From positions 24,917-88,916 of the forward strand of contig JAAYTZ010000060.1 of the NCBI GenBank assembly GCA_012517965.1: 64,000 nt of DNA. Reading direction: 5' to 3'. Made by a program: the position numbers and the translations under genes. This stretch comes from Propionibacterium sp. GTDB lineage: Bacteria > Actinomycetota > Actinomycetes > Propionibacteriales > Propionibacteriaceae. Shown here one piece after another: positions 59,540-64,000 of the stretch. Below the pieces are notes generated by a model. It had not been told where the DNA came from. It worked only from the letters and a program-made list of their open reading frames with translations, and ran no database searches. The stretch's first letter is position 1; each line of letters begins with the position of its first letter.

Positions 59540-60457
59540 TCAGGCGTCGGGCCAGCGCAGCGGGCGCCGGCTGGTGTAGACCCGGTCGGTGCCGTCCACG
59601 GGGTCGGTGAACTCCAGCTCGCGCGCGACGAGCTGCAGCGGCGCGGAGAAGTCGTCGGGAGCGACGTCCAGCACCCGCGGGTAGAGCGGATCGCCGACGA
59701 TCGGCAGGCCCAGCCGGCTCAGGTGGAGGCGCAGTTGGTGGGTCTTGCCCGTGGCGGGGACCAGCCGGTACGGCCCCCAGGGGCCGCGGGCCTCCACGAG
59801 GTCGATCAGGGTCTCCGCGTTCGGCTCGCCGGGCACCACCTCGGCCTGCAGGCTCTCGCGCCGCTTGACGATGCGGCTGACGACCCGCCGCGGGAACGTG
59901 AGCCCGGGGTCGATCGGGGCGAGCGCCTCGTAGGTCTTGGTGACGTGCCGGCCCTGGAACAGCCCGGCGTAGGCGGCGCGGTGGCGGCGCTCGGTCGTCA
60001 GCACGAGCACCCCCGCCGTCAGGCGGTCCAGCCGATGGGCGGGGGCCAGGCCGGGCAACCCGAGGGAGGTCCGCAGCCGGGTCAGCACGGACTCGCGGAC
60101 GTGCGTGCCCCGCGGCGTGGTCGCCAGGAACGGCGGCTTGTCGACGACCACGATCCGCTCGTCGGCGTGCAGCACCTCGACCGGGAAGGGCACCACCGGT
60201 TCGGGGGCCAGCGGCCGGTGGAACCAGACGAAGGTGTGAGGTCGGTAGGGCTCGGCGCCGGTCCAGGGCCGCCCGGCCGCGTCGACGAACGCCCCACCGG
60301 CCAGCATCTCGGCCACCGGGGCGTGGGGCGCCAGCCGGTCGGCGAGGAATGCGCCCATCGTCGCCCAGGGCGCGGGGGCGTCCGGGTTGTGGTCCGGGGT
60401 GCGCACCCAGGCCGCGTCCACGCCGTGCCGTTGCGGCAGGGGCGACCGCGGCGGCAT
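59540..60457 (-). CDS. RluA-family pseudouridine synthase
   Basis: 305 residues. The catalytic Asp is in HRLDRLTAGVLVL; VVDKPPFLATTPRGTH is motif I and ATGKTHQLRLHLSRLGLPIVGDPLYP the C-terminal motif. The N-terminus (PLPQRHGVDAAWVR, then WATMGAFLADRL) matches an actinobacterial subgroup. It isomerises uridines in rRNA or tRNA; the target site cannot be told. No clear Shine-Dalgarno precedes ATG 60457. It diverges from the LCP gene. Confidence 0.9.
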   Translation of the reverse strand: MPPRSPLPQRHGVDAAWVRTPDHNPDAPAPWATMGAFLADRLAPHAPVAEMLAGGAFVDAAGRPWTGAEPYRPHTFVWFHRPLAPEPVVPFPVEVLHADERIVVVDKPPFLATTPRGTHVRESVLTRLRTSLGLPGLAPAHRLDRLTAGVLVLTTERRHRAAYAGLFQGRHVTKTYEALAPIDPGLTFPRRVVSRIVKRRESLQAEVVPGEPNAETLIDLVEARGPWGPYRLVPATGKTHQLRLHLSRLGLPIVGDPLYPRVLDVAPDDFSAPLQLVARELEFTDPVDGTDRVYTSRRPLRWPDA

Positions 60458-60549
60458 CAGGCCGCTCGCCGGAGCGGTGGGGGGAGCATGTGGCCAGCGT
60501 AGCGACGGTCCCCGGAGGGCCGGAGGGGGCGCCCGCCCGGGGCGGCCGC

Positions 60550-60555
60550 TAGAGT
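60550..60555 (+). promoter_or_regulatory. -10 box TAGAGT of the LCP gene
   Basis: Hexamer 60 bases before ATG 60616; the leader of about 54 bases ends with GAGGAAGG. Confidence 0.45.
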
Positions 60556-60615
60556 GGGGAGGCCGGCCGGGCGGGGGCCACCACAGCCGTTCGGGCGGGT
60601 CGAGGAAGGCACCAC

Positions 60616-61707
60616 ATGACGCAACCCGGCGCGGGCGCGCGACGGCCCGGTGCGGCGGCGGGGCGGCCGCGTCGGCACCTCCTGCGCTGGGCGGTGGCCG
60701 CCCTGCTGGTGGTGGCGTTCGGCATCGGGGCCTGGGTGCTGAGCCGCGCCCAGCACGCCGTCGACACCGCGATGCAGGGCCGGGGCGGCGCGGCGTTCGA
60801 CATCCTCGTCCCCCGCCCGCTGAACGGGGAGGAGACCGGCCGCGTCAACCTGCTGCTGGTCGGGAACTCGTTCGACGACCGGGGGCATGAGGGGGCGGCG
60901 CTCACCGACAGCATCATCGTCGCCAGCATGGACCTCGCCACCCGCCGGGTGGTGCTCGTCAGCATCCCGCGCGATCTCTGGGTCGAGTACGGCGACGACC
61001 AGATGAAGATCAACGCCGTCTACCCGGTGGCGTCCTCGGGCACGGCCGGCGCGTCGGGCCTGGGGGACTCGTCGGCCGGCCTGACCGCGCTGAGCGAGGT
61101 GGTCACCCGGGTGACCGGGCTGCGGATCGACCATCACGTCCTCGTGGGGTACACCGCGCTGCAGGAGATCGTCGACGCGGTCGGCGGGATCGACGTCGTG
61201 ATCGACAGCCCCGACCCGCGCGGCATCTGGGATCCGGCCAGCGGCGGCCTTCGCCTCGCCAACGGGCCCCAGCACCTGGACGGGCGCACGGCGCTCGCCC
61301 TGTCCCGGGCCCGGAACCACGCGATGGAGGGTTTCGAGGAGCCCTACGGCATCCCGGACGCCGGGTTCGGCCGCGAGGCCAACCAGCGCATGGTGCTCGG
61401 TGCCCTCATGGACAAGGTGCGGAACTCCCCGGCGTTGGCCAATCCGGCCACGATGGTGGCGATCTTCGACTCGGTGTCGGTCAACGTCCGCTCCAACCTG
61501 ACCGTGAGCCAGGTTCGGCGCGTCTACGACCTGACGAGCCGCGGCGGTGATCCCGCCAGCGTCTCGCTCCTGGGCGACGGCACCATCAAGCTGCTCCGCG
61601 ACTACGACAACCGGGCCGTGGGTGCCTCGGACGCCCTCGTGCCGACGGCCGGACGCTTCGACTACACCGAGCTGCACGCCCTGGTGGCGCACGCCGTCGC
61701 GTCCTGA
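60616..61707 (+). CDS. LytR-CpsA-Psr (LCP) family cell-wall glycopolymer ligase
   Basis: 363 residues. A basic N-terminus (1-22) and one membrane anchor (about 23-43) precede the extracytoplasmic LCP domain (about 75-280): NLLLVGNSFDDRG, LTDSIIVASMD, VSIPRDLWVEY, VDAVGGIDVVID, LDGRTALALSRARNH and GFGREANQRMVL. The conserved Asp and Arg residues that bind the polyprenyl pyrophosphate are present. It transfers glycopolymers such as arabinogalactan- or teichoic-type chains to peptidoglycan. GAGGAAGG precedes ATG 60616. It converges with the metallophosphatase gene. Confidence 0.92.
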   Translation: MTQPGAGARRPGAAAGRPRRHLLRWAVAALLVVAFGIGAWVLSRAQHAVDTAMQGRGGAAFDILVPRPLNGEETGRVNLLLVGNSFDDRGHEGAALTDSIIVASMDLATRRVVLVSIPRDLWVEYGDDQMKINAVYPVASSGTAGASGLGDSSAGLTALSEVVTRVTGLRIDHHVLVGYTALQEIVDAVGGIDVVIDSPDPRGIWDPASGGLRLANGPQHLDGRTALALSRARNHAMEGFEEPYGIPDAGFGREANQRMVLGALMDKVRNSPALANPATMVAIFDSVSVNVRSNLTVSQVRRVYDLTSRGGDPASVSLLGDGTIKLLRDYDNRAVGASDALVPTAGRFDYTELHALVAHAVAS

Positions 61708-61716
61708 GCCGGCGGC

Positions 61717-62742
61717 TCAGGAGCGCAGGTCCATCGACCGCTCGGCCGCCGAACGCTTCGGGCCGTCCCGGCGGGCGGGGACGCGCCGGGAGGCGGCGCG
61801 GATCGCCGCGTGGCGGGCGTCCTCCGCGGCCTGCGTGAGGCCCCCCACCCGCACCCGGTCGTACGCCGCGATGGGCTGCGGCCCCGCCAGGATGCGGCGC
61901 AGCACCTGCAGTTGGCCCTTGTGGTCGGCCTCCACCCGCCAGCCGATCAGCAGGATCTGGTCGTCGACGATCTCCAGCCCGGTGATGTAGCCGTTGAAGG
62001 TGCAGCAGCCGGTGTTGAAGTAGGGAGCCTCGTCGGGCCGCGGGAATCGCTCCCGATGGGTGTGCCCGCAGATGAGCGCGACGTGGCTCTGCCGGATCCA
62101 CTTGAGGTAGTTCCGCTCGACCTTGTGCCGCTTGTAGCTGTTGCGGATCGGGCTGGACGGGCTCGCGATGCCGAACGCGTGCAGCCACTTCCAGAAGATC
62201 CGGAACGTGAACATCGTGAAGTGCCAGTTCTGGTCGTTGGCGAAGTCGCCCTGGTGGCCGTGCACGACGACGATCTCCTGGCCGGTCCCGGTGTGGCGCA
62301 GCCGCAGGGCCTCCTCGACGCGGAGCCCGGGCAGCAGCGGCACCATCTCCCCCGACACCGGGTCGGGGGCCTGCGACAGGTTCTGCCGGACGTAGCGGGG
62401 ATCACCCAGCTGCGCGTCGTGGTTGCCGAAAAGGCGCAGGTAGCGCCCCGCCTCGAAGAACTTCTTGATCCGGGAGTACACCATGCCGTTGGCTTTGACG
62501 ATGTGCCGGACGTGGGGGAACTCCCACAGGTCCTCGCTGTCGCCCAACTCGATCAGGGTGTAGCCCTCCTCGAGGTAGTGGTTCAGCGCCCGGGTGAAGA
62601 TCACCTTGTTCTTGGCGAACTCGTCGGCCCGGCTGCCGTCGCCGCGGTGCTGGTCGGACAGCAGGACGAACTTCGACGTGGAGTCGAACTCCACCAGCCG
62701 CGCCGCGTCGTAGGCCTCGGTGAGGCGCCCTACGGTCCTCAT
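61717..62742 (-). CDS. calcineurin-like metallophosphatase (LpxH/UDP-diacylglucosamine-type fold)
   Basis: 341 residues from ATG 62742, with GAGGGGA upstream. Metal-binding motifs: LLSDQHRGDG, LIELGDSEDLWEF, LFGNHDAQLGD, VVVHGHQGDF and ICGHTHRERF. The internal FTFRIFWKWLHAFGI segment forms an insertion. The order is that of calcineurin-like phosphoesterases; the substrate is not known and lipid A precursors are not expected in this phylum. The C-terminus is Arg/Ala-rich. A hairpin at 62793-62818 lies between it and the upstream aldo/keto reductase gene. Confidence 0.86.
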   Translation of the reverse strand: MRTVGRLTEAYDAARLVEFDSTSKFVLLSDQHRGDGSRADEFAKNKVIFTRALNHYLEEGYTLIELGDSEDLWEFPHVRHIVKANGMVYSRIKKFFEAGRYLRLFGNHDAQLGDPRYVRQNLSQAPDPVSGEMVPLLPGLRVEEALRLRHTGTGQEIVVVHGHQGDFANDQNWHFTMFTFRIFWKWLHAFGIASPSSPIRNSYKRHKVERNYLKWIRQSHVALICGHTHRERFPRPDEAPYFNTGCCTFNGYITGLEIVDDQILLIGWRVEADHKGQLQVLRRILAGPQPIAAYDRVRVGGLTQAAEDARHAAIRAASRRVPARRDGPKRSAAERSMDLRS

Positions 62743-62792
62743 GGTCGCGTCCCCTCGGTCGGTCTGCCCCTCGCAGCGTAGGTCATCTCCGG

Positions 62793-62818
62793 GCCCCCCG
62801 ACAGGGGTCGGCCGGGGC
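62793..62818 (-). terminator. hairpin downstream of the aldo/keto reductase gene
   Basis: GCCCCCCGAC (62793-62802) pairs with GTCGGCCGGGGC (62807-62818) with a two-base bulge and a 4-base loop, 17 bases after the reductase stop on the minus strand. Confidence 0.45.
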
Positions 62819-62834
62819 GGCGGGCGGGGAATGG

Positions 62835-63779
62835 TCAGGCGGCGAACGGCGCCGAGGCCTCGTCCAGCAGCCGCACCTCGTCGGCCGTCAGTTCCAGCCG
62901 CGTGGCCGCGATCAGCGGCGGCACCTGCTCGGGCCGGCTGGCGCTCGCGATGGGCGCGGTGACCCCCCGTGCGAGAAGCCAGGCGAGCGCCACCGACGTG
63001 GGCTGGACGCCGTGGGCGTCCGCGATCGGCCGCAGCGCCGCCAGCACCCGCAGGCCGTTCGGGGTCAGGTAGCGGGACGCCGCGTCGCCGCGGGCCCGGC
63101 CGGCGGCGTCCGCGCCCGAGCGGTACTTGCCGGTCAGGAAGCCCGACGCCAGCGCCGAGTAGGGGAAGACCGCCAGGCCCAGGTCGGCGGCCACCGCCGC
63201 CGTGCCCGACTCGTACTCGGCGCGGGCCACGAGGCTGTACCGCGGCTGGAGCGCGACGGGCGCGGCCAGGCCGTTCGCCCGGGCGTGCTCCACCCAGGCG
63301 CGCACCCGCTCGGGGGAGAAGTTGGACGCCGCGGGCGCGGCCACCTTCCCGGCCCGGACGAGCCCGTCGAAAGTCGCCGCGATTTCCTCGATCGGGCGGG
63401 TCGGGTCGTCGGCATGGGCGTAGTACAGGTCGATACGGTCGACGCCGAGCCGCCGCAGGGAATCGTCCACCGCTCCGTTCACGGTCGCCGGGGCCAGGCC
63501 CTCCAGGCCGGGCAGCTTGCCGACCTTGGTGGCCACGACCACGGCGTCGCGGTTGCCGCGCTCGGCGAGCCACGCCCCGATGATCGTCTCCGACTCGCCC
63601 CCCGCGTTGCCCGGCACCCACGCGCTGTACATGTCGGCGGTGTCGACGAAGTTGCCTCCGGCGGCCGCGTAGGCGTCCAGGACGGCGAAGGAGGTGGCCC
63701 GGTCGGCCGTCCAGCCGAACACGTTGCCGCCGAGGTTGAGCGGGAAGACGTCGAGATCGGTGTCGGGGATGAGGACCAC
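62835..63779 (-). CDS. aldo/keto reductase
   Basis: 314 residues from GTG 63779, chosen because GGAG lies 8 bases upstream and the family usually starts near IPDTDLDVFPLNLGGNVFG; a GTG at 63815 has no ribosome site. Catalytic residues: Asp and Tyr in FVDTADMYSAW, Lys in VVATKVGK, His in YYAHADDP. NADPH-site residues lie in IASASRPEQV. It reduces an aldehyde or ketone; the substrate is unknown. A lone gene next to an insertion sequence. Confidence 0.9.
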   Translation of the reverse strand: MVLIPDTDLDVFPLNLGGNVFGWTADRATSFAVLDAYAAAGGNFVDTADMYSAWVPGNAGGESETIIGAWLAERGNRDAVVVATKVGKLPGLEGLAPATVNGAVDDSLRRLGVDRIDLYYAHADDPTRPIEEIAATFDGLVRAGKVAAPAASNFSPERVRAWVEHARANGLAAPVALQPRYSLVARAEYESGTAAVAADLGLAVFPYSALASGFLTGKYRSGADAAGRARGDAASRYLTPNGLRVLAALRPIADAHGVQPTSVALAWLLARGVTAPIASASRPEQVPPLIAATRLELTADEVRLLDEASAPFAA

Positions 63780-63890
63780 GGCGGGCTCCAGTTCGGTGAC
63801 GGGCTGATGGCCCACTGTGGCACGCGGCCGCCGGTCTCGGAAGGAGCCGGCGCCCGCGGCGCTAGGAGGGCGCTGAACAATCTGCGCGTC

Positions 63891-64000
63891 GAGGGCTGAT
63901 CTTGGGCGGCACCTGAAATTGTTGGGTGGTGCAGGGTGAGGCTGGCAAGCAGCGGGACTTGTTCGATGTGTCGTCGGTCGCGGGGCATCTGTTGCCGGCG
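63891..64000 (+). mobile_element. left part of an insertion sequence (IS1182-type), partial
   Basis: The transposase start at 63929 and the drop in GC from about 63895 onward mark an inserted element entering from the right. The exact left end and target duplication cannot be fixed without the other end. Confidence 0.5.
63929..64000 (+). CDS. IS1182-family transposase, N-terminal fragment (cut by window end)
   Basis: GTG 63929 opens 24 codons to the window edge. The peptide (QGEAGKQRDLFDVSSVAGHL and on) matches the start of IS1182-type DDE transposases, which begin with a short polar arm and an (S/A)VAGHLL motif. Codon choice is unlike the neighbours (GGT, GCT, GAT, TTG, CAT), and the upstream 60 bases are less GC-rich. 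Only 24 residues are available, so the family call is moderate and completeness is unknown. Confidence 0.65.
   Translation, partial: MQGEAGKQRDLFDVSSVAGHLLPA

Noticed and set aside
63876..63923. AACAAT...ATTGTT inverted repeat as the terminal repeat of the insertion sequence
   Set aside because: Both arms lie on the same side of the transposase, so they cannot be the two element ends; six bases with a 36-base spacer may be chance.
1..64000. CRISPR arrays, tRNA or rRNA genes
   Set aside because: No regularly spaced repeats, cloverleaf-like sequences or rRNA-like stretches were seen in the short intergenic gaps.

Overview
The window is 64 kb of roughly 73% GC bacterial chromosome with short intergenic gaps, GTG/ATG starts and strong G/C third positions. 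Gene content and order point to Actinobacteria, most likely Propionibacteriaceae. The conserved blocks comEC-holA-rpsT-lepA-hemW, hrcA-dnaJ-rsmE, trpE-(HGxxPAAW)-trpC-trpB-trpA-lgt, thrS-HIT and gcvH-garA-ftsR-DUF151-merR-gcvP are all actinobacterial. The pyrophosphate-type phosphofructokinase (39864-41093) closely resembles the propionibacterial enzyme. I do not assign a genus. No rRNA, tRNA, CRISPR array or prophage is visible, and no gap between genes exceeds 300 bases.

Layout. 1-1506 is the end of comEC. 1516-4762 is a small inserted block: a SigC-like ECF sigma factor, a divergent zinc-finger protein with a metallothionein-like Cys-rich tail (putative anti-sigma), ModA and ModB without a ModC ATPase, and an unknown gene. 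4840-20227 is housekeeping: holA, rpsT, lepA, a DsbA-like protein, a rhomboid, a nucleoside phosphorylase, hemW, DUF3097, an inositol-phosphatase-like gene, a DeoR regulator, a CIRCE-controlled hrcA-dnaJ-rsmE-tgt run and a thioesterase. 20377-24214 encodes xanthine dehydrogenase. 25598-31294 is the trp cluster ending in lgt. 31378-39857 carries thrS, an Ap4A-type HIT protein and the glycine-cleavage/GarA/MerR cluster. 39864-43888 has PPi-phosphofructokinase, a TadE/G-like protein, YciO and PPK2.

43899-51532 (all minus strand) reads as one functional unit for respiratory nitrite ammonification: a soluble histidine kinase and NarL-type regulator, then NrfH and NrfA (four and five haems, all CxxCH), then TPR-ResB-CcsA-TlpA, the System II cytochrome c maturation machinery that would attach those haems. 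51631-55941 is a 1436-residue tandem acyl-CoA dehydratase activase facing a TetR regulator. The right end has an MFS transporter, cysK with an upstream 22-codon leader peptide, two RNA-modification genes, an LCP cell-wall ligase, a metallophosphatase, an aldo/keto reductase and the first 24 codons of an IS1182-type transposase cut by the window edge.

Regulation. At least a dozen genes have a TAnnnT-like -10 box only 5-8 bases before the start codon, which implies leaderless mRNAs. A CIRCE palindrome precedes hrcA. The heptamer GGACGCC/GGCGTCC is strikingly frequent throughout. The most interesting items are the cysK leader peptide, the SigC/Cys-rich anti-sigma switch, the Nrf-Ccs-kinase cluster and the over-represented heptamer.
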